Assembly: GCA_902796535.1 (NCBI GenBank)
Contig: CADBPL010000122.1
Span: 1-18,635, forward strand
Length of the DNA: 18,635 nt
Source: Oscillospiraceae bacterium
GTDB taxonomy: Bacteria; Bacillota; Clostridia; Oscillospirales; Acutalibacteraceae
Reading direction: 5' to 3'
Shown piece after piece: positions 6,159-13,996 of the stretch; within the stretch, counting starts at the first letter, position 1; each line of letters opens with the position of its first letter. Made by a program: the position numbers and the translations under genes. Under the pieces are notes generated by a model, which was not told where the DNA came from, ran no database searches, and saw only the letters and a program-made list of their open reading frames with translations.

Positions 6159-9100
6159 TTAATACCACAGGAAGCCGAGCAGGAAGATCCGGATGAGCTG
6201 CTGCAGGAACGAATAGGTGACCGTCACGTTGTAAGTGACTTCAAACGCCTGATAGGTGACCGTGACCGTCTGCGTCCCTGTTTTGGTGAGCTTTTGCGGC
6301 GCCACCGTATAGCCCTGCGTGACACGGCGCGTTGAGCCGTCGTCATACAGCTCCTCCAGCACCAGACCGCGCGGATTCACCGTGTTTTTGTAATGGTAAG
6401 CGGTTTTTTCCGGCAGCACTGCGATGCGAACGCCGACCAGAACCGGCGTCCGTTCCGGCACCTCGATCTGCGGACGCAGATAACAGGATTCCGATTTGCT
6501 GTACAAAAAGCTCTGACCGTTCCGGGTATAGCGCAGGGAGATCCTGTTGTCGCCGCACAACGTCAGCGGGATCGAAAACGCCCAGCATTTTTCCCCGGCG
6601 GAAGAAGCCGTGAGCGTACCCTCCACAACGGTATCGCCGCATTGCGCCTGAACAGCCGTCACCGCGGCAGACGTCGCGGCCGTCATTTCGGCAAACGCGG
6701 GGTATTGGTAAAGCCCGTCCTCGATCTCAGGGGTCACGACCGCGGGAACGGCCGTGCTTTTGACCAGCGTCGATTCGTTTTCATAAGCTTCCAGCTCCAG
6801 CCGCAGCGTGTTGGTGGAGGCGCCTTTTGCCATGATGTTGTTATAGGCTCCGCGCGGCACGCAGAAAATCGTCCAGGTCTGCACTTTGCCGTCGCTGACA
6901 ACCCAAACGCCCTCTGACGAGGCTGAATACGTTGACGTGCCGCCGCTTGGGTTGATGAGCACGACGGCGCGAAGCGCCGGGTGATGGATCACGTCGACCA
7001 CGAGCACATTGCTCCCGCCGTAGCAGAATATGCCGTCGATATAAGCGTTCAGCACGTAATTGCCGTTCTGACGGTTCGTTTCGATGATCGCGTCAAAAGC
7101 CGATTCCGCCGCGGTCAGCTTCCAAAGGTTTTCCACCTGCACCGTTTCCGTCAGAGGCAGCGCGTCCAAATACTTTCGCGCTTCGGAAATGGCGCCGTAA
7201 TCGGCTGCGGTGACGGTTTCCGGGATCGCGTCAATGAGCGCCGTCGCGGTCGCGACCGTGTCGGAATAAACCTCGATTCCAAAAGACGCGCGCAGGTTCT
7301 GATAGCAAAGCGTCACTGTTTTTTCGCCCTGCGTCGGGGCGATCCCTTCAAACACGTTTTCCGCCGTGCCCTTTTTTACCATGCTGACATAGAAGCTGTC
7401 CGGCGCGACGGTCTGTGTTTCACCGGAACGCAGCGTGACCGTCAGCGTCAGCCCCGTCAGATCCGGCGCTTCGCCGCACGCATAGCGCAGCTTGGTCGGC
7501 AGCTGCGTAATGCTCAGCGAAACGGGATCGCTCTGCGCCTGCGCAAACATACCCGCCTCATAATTCGCCGCGTGCAGCGCTTTGTAGAGCGAATCGTTCG
7601 TTGCAAACTGTTTGTCAAGCCAGATGGTTCTGAGCTTGAGCCAGTTTTTGGTTTCGAGCGTATCCTCATCCGCGGTAAACGCGTTGTTCCAGAGCCGGTC
7701 GTTGTTTTTCAGCGCCTCTTTCAGGTAGGCGCTGCAGCTGTCGATCAGGCCGCCCTCCCTGAGCATATCCTCCAGATAACCGTATCGGACTTCCCAATAC
7801 AGCGTGCGCGCCCGCTCAACAAAAACCGGATCGCGCGTCATTTCAAACATGAAACGGCGCCCGGCGTCCTTGATGGTGCGGAACACATAGTATTGCGCGC
7901 TTGCAAGCGGGGCGTCCACCGAACAATCCATGTCCCAGACCGGGCCGTAAAACAGCTTGCCGCCGACGTCTCTGTAATAAAACGTACTCTTGCGCCCGTA
8001 ATCGATATTGGAGAAAATATCGTTGACCAGCCAGCCGATGACAAAGGAATCAAGGTCAATAAGATCGGTGTACCGCACGGTTTTCCCCTGATAAACGGTG
8101 CAGAAATCGTCCGCGTAAACGGCGTCCTCCAACGCCTGGAAATACTCCTGCGCGGCGGTGAACATTTCGCTGTTCGTTTTCAGATACTCCGGCGCGTTGA
8201 TATTGACGGGAAGGCCCTGTGTCGTTTTGAATTTGCTGATCTCATCGTAATGAGAATCCACCTCATAGATGTAACCGCCGTCAGCAGACGGAACGGTATA
8301 ATACTCGGAAACCGTATAGGTCTTCCCGCCCAGCGTCACAACGTCCGACGTGACCCAGGAAAGGTTTTCGACCATCTGATCCTCCAGTTTGCTCTTTTCC
8401 TCTTTGCTCAGACCATTTTTCTTGGCAATTTCGCCGGCGGCATCCTCCGCAGCGCCTTCCCAGTCAAAAATATCCGTGCGCGTGGAACCGACCCGCACAT
8501 GCTCGCACAGCTGATAAACGCCCTGACACGCGCCGTCCAGAATCACGTTGACCCAGACGGACTGCTGATAATTCAGCCCCATCGCGCCGGACATATCAAG
8601 CGCTAACTTATTGCGCAGCGACGACGGGTCATAATAATTGGCCAGAAGCACCCAATGCTTGTTTTTGCCCATGCCGAACAGATCGGTCTTGGCGTTGAGC
8701 TTGATCTTGTACGGCTTTTTCGGCGCGCCCCACGTTGTATTTCCCCGGCCCTTGATCTGGATTTTTCCGTCATAAAGCTGACCGGCCTTGCTGTACTGCT
8801 GATTCCCCTGCAGCTTCATCTGCGCATCAATGTAAGTATCCTTCGGGATCGTCGTGTTCCCGGTTTCAAGATAGCAAACCGGCAGACGGCTGAAGTAGCG
8901 CTGCGCCTCGCCGAGCTTTTCTTCGCCGTCGTAGACCTCGACTTTGATAAAGGATTCCAGCTCGCACGCAGCCGGCGTATAGGAGGCCTCTTCGTGAAGC
9001 ACCCGCCTGCCGCCGACATACCATTGATAGGTCAGTCCTTCTGCGGCGTGACCGGTTACGAGCACCTCGGTTTCCTGCCCGACTTCAAAAAAATCCGTGC

Positions 9101-9233
9101 TGAACTGAACAGGCTCTGCCTGTTCCGCCTGCGCATCGGGCGCCAGCGCCGCGGCAGAACAGATGACTGCCGTGCCGGGGAACAGAAAGATCGCAGCCAG
9201 AAGGATGCAGAAATAATGTTTCATTCGTTTCAT
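6159..9233 (-). CDS. Secreted CotH kinase-domain protein with Ig-like modules
   Basis: The 1024-aa protein has a signal peptide (about residues 1-28), an N-terminal Ig-like region (40-110), and a CotH domain at about 155-545. The CotH motifs are GRGNTTW (162-168), KKPYKIKL, NYYDPSSLRNKLA, and GPVWDMDCS with W433-D434-M435-D436, the acidic metal-site region of CotH protein kinases. Two Ig-like domains of the Big_4 type follow (about 577-655 and 935-1005), separated by a helical segment and a beta-rich region. CotH in Bacillus phosphorylates spore-coat proteins; clostridial secreted forms are often extracellular or cellulosome-linked, so the substrate here is unknown. The chain ends in a hydrophobic tail, LIRIFLLGFLWY. 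The start is the ATG at 9233, with AGGAG 8 nt upstream; a GTG at 9242 would sit on top of that site. Confidence 0.9.
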   Translation of the reverse strand: MKRMKHYFCILLAAIFLFPGTAVICSAAALAPDAQAEQAEPVQFSTDFFEVGQETEVLVTGHAAEGLTYQWYVGGRRVLHEEASYTPAACELESFIKVEVYDGEEKLGEAQRYFSRLPVCYLETGNTTIPKDTYIDAQMKLQGNQQYSKAGQLYDGKIQIKGRGNTTWGAPKKPYKIKLNAKTDLFGMGKNKHWVLLANYYDPSSLRNKLALDMSGAMGLNYQQSVWVNVILDGACQGVYQLCEHVRVGSTRTDIFDWEGAAEDAAGEIAKKNGLSKEEKSKLEDQMVENLSWVTSDVVTLGGKTYTVSEYYTVPSADGGYIYEVDSHYDEISKFKTTQGLPVNINAPEYLKTNSEMFTAAQEYFQALEDAVYADDFCTVYQGKTVRYTDLIDLDSFVIGWLVNDIFSNIDYGRKSTFYYRDVGGKLFYGPVWDMDCSVDAPLASAQYYVFRTIKDAGRRFMFEMTRDPVFVERARTLYWEVRYGYLEDMLREGGLIDSCSAYLKEALKNNDRLWNNAFTADEDTLETKNWLKLRTIWLDKQFATNDSLYKALHAANYEAGMFAQAQSDPVSLSITQLPTKLRYACGEAPDLTGLTLTVTLRSGETQTVAPDSFYVSMVKKGTAENVFEGIAPTQGEKTVTLCYQNLRASFGIEVYSDTVATATALIDAIPETVTAADYGAISEARKYLDALPLTETVQVENLWKLTAAESAFDAIIETNRQNGNYVLNAYIDGIFCYGGSNVLVVDVIHHPALRAVVLINPSGGTSTYSASSEGVWVVSDGKVQTWTIFCVPRGAYNNIMAKGASTNTLRLELEAYENESTLVKSTAVPAVVTPEIEDGLYQYPAFAEMTAATSAAVTAVQAQCGDTVVEGTLTASSAGEKCWAFSIPLTLCGDNRISLRYTRNGQSFLYSKSESCYLRPQIEVPERTPVLVGVRIAVLPEKTAYHYKNTVNPRGLVLEELYDDGSTRRVTQGYTVAPQKLTKTGTQTVTVTYQAFEVTYNVTVTYSFLQQLIRIFLLGFLWY

Positions 9234-9270
9234 GCGAATCACTCCTACTATTCTGAAAATTCACGCTTGA

Positions 9271-9317
9271 GGCGTTTCCGCCCGGAACCGGGGGTGGGAT
9301 CCTTGCTGAAAACAGCA
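9271..9317 (-). other. Structured 5' leader of the CotH gene
   Basis: Within the leader of about 100 nt there are three small inverted repeats on the minus strand: TGCTG-TTTT-CAGCA (9317-9304), CCCGG-TT-CCGGG (9292-9281) and GGCG-GAAA-CGCC (9282-9271, a GNRA-type loop). The last two overlap by two bases and so compete in part. I recognise no known riboswitch class. The rest of the 9234-9558 gap holds two divergent promoters and nothing else I can identify. Confidence 0.35.
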
Positions 9318-9340
9318 GCGCAGAACTGTTATGCAAACTC

Positions 9341-9370
9341 ATTATAACAAAAAACAGGAACAATTGCCAT
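9341..9370 (-). promoter_or_regulatory. Promoter of the CotH gene
   Basis: The minus strand shows a perfect TATAAT (9346-9341) with ATGGCA (9370-9365, 4 of 6 consensus bases) 18 nt upstream. The predicted start is near 9334, giving a leader of about 100 nt. Confidence 0.6.
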
Positions 9371-9497
9371 ACCCATTGAAAATAATATTTGCTTAAACTC
9401 TCCTGTTTTTTCGGCGCCGCTTCATAAAGCCCGCGCGAAAAGGCGAACCCGATCGGCGCGAAGCTGTTGCGTCGAGAAAAACGAACATCGTTTTGTG

Positions 9498-9526
9498 TTG
9501 CTATTTCAGGCAGGGTAAGATATAAT
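9498..9526 (+). promoter_or_regulatory. Promoter of the lipase-like gene
   Basis: TTGCTA (9498-9503), a 17-nt spacer, and a perfect TATAAT (9521-9526) lie just upstream of the gene at 9559, leaving a leader of about 25 nt that holds AAGGAG. Confidence 0.75.
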
Positions 9527-9558
9527 TGTAAAAAATGGTAAAATAAGGAGACGGGACT

Positions 9559-11064
9559 ATGAAAAAGGTGATTTCTCTTTTGCTGTGCGCGGTGCTGCTC
9601 TGCGGCGCCGTTATTCCCGCTTGGGCCGACGGCGGCTGTTCCTGCGGGTTTTCCCCGATCATCTACGTCGGGCCGCTCGGCTGTTCGCCGATCGTGCGGG
9701 ACGCGGGCACCGAAGAGGAACAGACGTTATGGAAGATCGACACAAAGTTTCTGATCAACAACCTCAAAGCCGTGCTGCCGGCCATCGGCAAAGCGCTGCT
9801 GACCCGAAACACAGACCAGCTCGGGGACGCGCTGACGGCGTTCGTCCACGCCAGCTTCGGCGATCTGGCGCTTGACAGCGAGGGCAGATCAAAAGAAAAC
9901 GTCACAACGCCCGAGCTGAACGTGCCGCAGGGCAGCAGGCACGGCCCGGACAGTGATTATTATTTTGACTATGATTTCCGGCTCGACCCCTATGAGCACG
10001 CGGACCGGCTGCATGACTTCATCGCGCAGGTCAAGGCGCTGACCGGCCATGACAGCGTGAAGCTGAAATGCTCGAGCATGGGCGGCGTGGTGCTTTCCGC
10101 CTACCTTGACAAATACGGCCATGACGGCGTCGACGTGATCATCTGCCGCTGCTGCCCGCTGCTGGGCACAGCCGTTGCGGGCGAAGCCTTTTGCGGCAGG
10201 ATCGAACTCAACGCCACGGCGCTCACCCGCTACGGTGAGGACGCGATCCCCTATCTGGAAACGGGCTTTGCCGATGATCTCATCGAAGGGTCGCTCTACG
10301 CGCTGCTCGAGTGCCTCAGGGGCGTCGGCCTGATCGACGGGCTCTGCGCGCTCGGGGAAAAGCTGATCAAAGACGTCGGCGCTCAGGTGTTTGATCAGGC
10401 GCTGATCCCGATCTTCGGCACCTTCCCCGGCATCTGGGCGTTCGTGCCCGAGGCTTATTTTGACGACGCCGTCCGGTTTATGAAGGTTCCCGCGCAAGGC
10501 GGGCTGCACGACAAAATCTTTGCCTACCGCCGCGCGATGGCAAACATCAAGGCCAATCTCACTTCAGCCAGAAACGACGGCGTCAGGGTCTGCCTCATCT
10601 GCGGCTACAACGTGCAGCGCACGCCCCTTGTCACCCTTTGGCGCTCGACCTCCGACGGGACGGTCGACACCAAATACGCTTCCCTCGGCGCAACCTGCGG
10701 CAACGTGAAAGAGCCGCTGGACGATTCTTACCTCAGCGCCCTGACAGACCGGCAATATCTTTCGCCCGATCTCATGATCGACGCGTCGACCTGCGCGCTG
10801 CCGGCGTGCACCTGGTTTGTGCGCGACTGGCTCCACTGCAACGGAAACGCCGGCATTGACGAATTGTTTGACCTTGTCATGACAAAAGACGAGGTGAGCG
10901 TGACGGCCTTTGAAAAGTTCCCGCAGTTTCTCGAAGCAAACGACGACGCCGACACGGTGACCCCCGTCACCGGCGCGCCCGACGCGCGGGCAAGGCTGAA
11001 AAGCTTTCCGTCTTTTCTCAACCTCATCCGCTTCCTGTTTTCCCTGATAAAAAGGCTGGCTTGA
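9559..11064 (+). CDS. Secreted alpha/beta hydrolase, LCAT/lipase-like
   Basis: The 501-aa protein has a signal peptide cleaved after AWA (residue 23), then a Cys/Gly-rich start (GCSCGF). The stretch YFDYDFRLDPYEHADRLHDF (135-154) and the following CSSMGGVV resemble LCAT-type lipases, in which a DWR-DP segment precedes the nucleophile elbow. Here S173 is the candidate nucleophile, but the first glycine of G-x-S-x-G is a cysteine (C171). Acid and histidine partners cannot be placed with certainty, though D398 (LMIDAS) or the H near residue 429 are possible. The protein ends in FLNLIRFLFSLIKRLA, a hydrophobic basic tail that may hold it at the membrane. The ATG has AAGGAG 8 nt upstream. It is divergent from the CotH gene and its stop directly abuts the stop of the OYE gene on the other strand. 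Function as an esterase or acyltransferase is inferred. Confidence 0.75.
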   Translation: MKKVISLLLCAVLLCGAVIPAWADGGCSCGFSPIIYVGPLGCSPIVRDAGTEEEQTLWKIDTKFLINNLKAVLPAIGKALLTRNTDQLGDALTAFVHASFGDLALDSEGRSKENVTTPELNVPQGSRHGPDSDYYFDYDFRLDPYEHADRLHDFIAQVKALTGHDSVKLKCSSMGGVVLSAYLDKYGHDGVDVIICRCCPLLGTAVAGEAFCGRIELNATALTRYGEDAIPYLETGFADDLIEGSLYALLECLRGVGLIDGLCALGEKLIKDVGAQVFDQALIPIFGTFPGIWAFVPEAYFDDAVRFMKVPAQGGLHDKIFAYRRAMANIKANLTSARNDGVRVCLICGYNVQRTPLVTLWRSTSDGTVDTKYASLGATCGNVKEPLDDSYLSALTDRQYLSPDLMIDASTCALPACTWFVRDWLHCNGNAGIDELFDLVMTKDEVSVTAFEKFPQFLEANDDADTVTPVTGAPDARARLKSFPSFLNLIRFLFSLIKRLA

Positions 11065-13146
11065 TCAGGCCCGCACGCACATGGCGGCGTCGAACGCCGA
11101 ATGAACGGCCGCGCCGATCGTGCCGCCTGCGACCGCGTCGCCGACCGTTACCGTGGCAATGCCCTGTTCTTCCAGCGCACCGGCCAGCGCGCGGTTTGGT
11201 CTGACGCCCATGGCGAGCACGATACAGTCAAAGTGAAGGATTCTTTTGCGTCTGCCGCCGTCGGCAGATATGGTCACACTTCTGCCGTCGATCCGCTCGA
11301 GCCTGGTGCCAAGCAGAAATTCCGTGCCGAACGGCCGGATGCGGGCCAGCGAATCATCCACAAACTGGAACCATGCGCCGGGGGCGATCTGCTCCGCCAT
11401 TTCAACGACTGTGACCCTGTTGCCCAGCTCGTTGAGCTTTTCGACGGTTTCCAGCCCCGTTAAGCCGCTGCCGACCACGAGCACCCTGCCGTTTTTCGGT
11501 TCGACCTCGCCGCGCAGCACCTGCGGCGCCGTGAGCACGCTTTCACTGTCGATCCCGGGGATCGAGGCGGGGCGCAGCGGCTCGCCGCCCGTGGCGAGGA
11601 TGACGGCGGCGGGGGCATAGGCTTTCACGGCTTCCGCCGTTGCCTCAACGCCGGTTTTCACTGCCACGCCAAGCGCTGCCGCCTGCGTGAGCAAATCGTC
11701 AATTGCCCAGCGGAGCTTCTCTTTATGAGGGCCGGCGGCCGCCGTATTCACCTGGCCGCCCGGCTCGTTTTCTTTTTCGAGCACCGTCACCCTGAAACCG
11801 CGTCTGGCCAGCGCGACCGCTGCCGTCAGACCGGCCGGGCCGGCGCCGACGACGACCGCAGGCTTTTCCTGTCCGTCGGGCTTCAGCTCGTTCCAGGCGC
11901 GCTCCATGCCCACCGTAGGGTTCAGCGCGCATTCGCCCACGCCGCCGACGGACGCGTTGGCGATGAACGACTTGATGCAGTGCAGGCAGCCGATGCAGCG
12001 GCGGATCGTTTCGGGCTTACCCTCCTGCGCTTTTTTCGCCCAGTAAGGGTCGCAGATAAACGTCCGCGCGGAACCGATGAAATCCTGGCAGCCTTCCTCC
12101 AGCAGCTGCTCCGCCAGAGCGGGGGAACGGATAAAGCTCGCCGCGATGACGGGGATACTGACCACGCTCCTGATCGCTTTGGCAAGATACGCCCGCCAGC
12201 CGGGTTCAAACGACGTCGGCTCCAGCCAATAGTTATATGTATCATAGCAGGCCGACGAAACGTTGATGGCGTCAATGCCGAGCTTTTCCAGCGCCGCGGC
12301 GATTCTTTTGCCCTCCTCCAGATCGTAGCCCTTGCCGGGTTTGCCGATCCTGTCATACATTTCATCCGCCGTCAGCCGAACGATCAGGGGGTAATCGCGG
12401 CCGCACGCCGCCTTGATCCCCAAAATGATCTCACGGATAAACCGCAGCCGGTTTTCAAACGAACCGCCGTATTCGTCGGTGCGTCTGTTCGTGTTCGGGC
12501 TGAGGAACTGCTGCAGCAGATAGCCGTGGGTGGCGTGGAGCTCGACTGCGTCAACGCCCGCTTTTTGGCAGCGCGCGGCGGCGTCAATAAAATCCTTTTG
12601 CAGTGATTTGATCTCTTTTTGGCTCATGGCGTGAATGCGCGTTGCCCCATGGGCGCTCAATTCGCATTTTGACGGCGCCTGCAGCGACATGCAGACCTTT
12701 TTCTGCTCAAGCCCCAGCAGCAGCGGCGTCGCCTTGAAAAGGGCGGACGGGAACGCCGGGAAGCGTTCGGCAATGGGGATAATGAGCGGCAGGGTGTTGA
12801 TGGAGCTGGCGTAGCCCTGGCGGCCGGGATGGTGGAGCTGAATGCACAGCCTTGCGCCGGCGGCGTGGATCTCATCGGCCATTCTGCGCATCGGTTCGAT
12901 GTTTTCATCCCGCGACATGGAAAGCTGCGTAAAGGTCGAGGCCGCGCCCGTGTCGTTCACGCGGCAGATACCCGGCGTGATCAGGCCGACGCCGCCCTTC
13001 GCCCGCTCCACATAATAGTCGATCATCTTTTGCGTGGGCTGGCCGTTGGTCTGGCCGAGGCTGAATTCCGCCGCCGTCATCACAATGCGGTTTTTGATTT
13101 CCAGTTTGCCGATCTTCATCGGTGAAAACAACATATCATAGCTCAT
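11065..13146 (-). CDS. NADH:flavin oxidoreductase / 2,4-dienoyl-CoA reductase-like ene-reductase
   Basis: The 693-aa protein has an OYE-type FMN TIM barrel (about 1-370; QLHHPGRQ at 103-110, LHATHGYLLQQFLSPNTN from 203), a Fe-S segment with C384, C387, C390 and C406, then an FAD domain (GAGPAGL, 434-440) and an NAD(P) domain (GSGLTGLE, 559-566). This is the layout of FadH, BaiCD/BaiH and daidzein reductase, which pass electrons from NAD(P)H through FAD and 4Fe-4S to FMN and reduce activated C=C bonds. A stretch of about 45 residues (112-158) separates HPGRQ from the next conserved segment, as I recall in some clostridial homologues. It is translationally coupled to the SDR gene upstream (ATGA overlap) and is last in the GH3-SDR-OYE set. 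The actual substrate is unknown. Confidence 0.93.
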   Translation of the reverse strand: MSYDMLFSPMKIGKLEIKNRIVMTAAEFSLGQTNGQPTQKMIDYYVERAKGGVGLITPGICRVNDTGAASTFTQLSMSRDENIEPMRRMADEIHAAGARLCIQLHHPGRQGYASSINTLPLIIPIAERFPAFPSALFKATPLLLGLEQKKVCMSLQAPSKCELSAHGATRIHAMSQKEIKSLQKDFIDAAARCQKAGVDAVELHATHGYLLQQFLSPNTNRRTDEYGGSFENRLRFIREIILGIKAACGRDYPLIVRLTADEMYDRIGKPGKGYDLEEGKRIAAALEKLGIDAINVSSACYDTYNYWLEPTSFEPGWRAYLAKAIRSVVSIPVIAASFIRSPALAEQLLEEGCQDFIGSARTFICDPYWAKKAQEGKPETIRRCIGCLHCIKSFIANASVGGVGECALNPTVGMERAWNELKPDGQEKPAVVVGAGPAGLTAAVALARRGFRVTVLEKENEPGGQVNTAAAGPHKEKLRWAIDDLLTQAAALGVAVKTGVEATAEAVKAYAPAAVILATGGEPLRPASIPGIDSESVLTAPQVLRGEVEPKNGRVLVVGSGLTGLETVEKLNELGNRVTVVEMAEQIAPGAWFQFVDDSLARIRPFGTEFLLGTRLERIDGRSVTISADGGRRKRILHFDCIVLAMGVRPNRALAGALEEQGIATVTVGDAVAGGTIGAAVHSAFDAAMCVRA

Positions 13147-13931
13147 TTTTTGCCAATCCCCTTCTTAAAGCGTTCCAGCTTGTTCTTTTCAAGCTGCCAG
13201 TAAACCGTTCTTACCGGCGGGCAGACGCCCATAAGAACTTTGGAAAGCGCGAACAGCGCGCAGGGCGAAACGGCTTTTTTGCCCGTTTCGATCCCTTTGA
13301 CCATTTTTCGTGCGACAACGTCCGGCTTTTGAACAGGGAACGGCTTTTCAAACGGCGCCTCGTTGGCAACCCTGAAAAAGTTGGTGTCGGTCGCCACGGG
13401 ATACAGGCAGGTCAATTGCAGATTTTTCGGCTTTTCCAGCCGGATGGCCTGCTGAAACCCGTGGAGCGCAAACTTGGTGGCGGAATAGATCGCGTAGCCG
13501 GGCATGGCCATCTGGCCGATGGCGCTGACGGTGTAGCAGAGCTTGCCGCTTCTGCCGTTGAGATGCGCAAGATATTTGGAATAGGTGTAAATGGGGGAAA
13601 GCGTGTTGGTGTTGAACATGGCTTCCACACGCTGCCAGTCGGCGTAATTGTATTCTTCGTAATACGGGAACCCGGCGTTGGCATAAAAAATGTCGATTTT
13701 TTGGCCGCCGAACACTTCATCGGCCTTGTCGAACACCGCGTCAACGCCCTGCGCGGAAGAAATATCGCAATCAAAAACCGTGACGTTGGCGCCGACGGCT
13801 TTCAGCTTTTCGCCCGCCCGCCTTGACACGGCAAGGATGCGGTTGCCCGCCCCCTGTTCAAGGAGCCTGAGCACCTCAAGGCCGATGCCGCTGGAGGCGC
13901 CCGTGAGAACAATGTTGCTGTTTGTGATCAT
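13143..13931 (-). CDS. Short-chain dehydrogenase/reductase (SDR)
   Basis: The 262-aa protein is a classical SDR: cofactor loop TGASSGIG (10-17), NAG (85-87), and the active site S136, Y149 and K153 (YSATK). It probably interconverts an alcohol and a ketone with NAD(H) or NADP(H) in the cytoplasm. The sequence after the first strand has SRRAG (36-40), which could favour NADPH, but that is weak. The chosen start is the ATG at 13931, since AAAGGA stands 9 nt upstream; an ATG at 13940 would touch that site. The stop overlaps the OYE start by 4 bp, tying SDR and ene-reductase production together. The GH3 gene ends 65 nt upstream with no terminator visible. The pairing suggests that both enzymes act on the same molecule. 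Confidence 0.93.
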   Translation of the reverse strand: MITNSNIVLTGASSGIGLEVLRLLEQGAGNRILAVSRRAGEKLKAVGANVTVFDCDISSAQGVDAVFDKADEVFGGQKIDIFYANAGFPYYEEYNYADWQRVEAMFNTNTLSPIYTYSKYLAHLNGRSGKLCYTVSAIGQMAMPGYAIYSATKFALHGFQQAIRLEKPKNLQLTCLYPVATDTNFFRVANEAPFEKPFPVQKPDVVARKMVKGIETGKKAVSPCALFALSKVLMGVCPPVRTVYWQLEKNKLERFKKGIGKK

Positions 13932-13996
13932 AACGAACATTCCTTTTATTGTTTTTTCATTATTTGCAGTGCAGCAGCGACGTTTTCGCTCGCATT

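Noticed and set aside
6981..8606. A 541-codon plus-strand open frame opposite the CotH gene
   Set aside because: No domain or ribosome binding site, and the CotH motifs on the other strand are clear.
6159..9233. Sporulation coat role for the CotH protein
   Set aside because: It has a signal peptide, Ig-like domains and no spore-gene neighbours, so an extracellular role is more likely.
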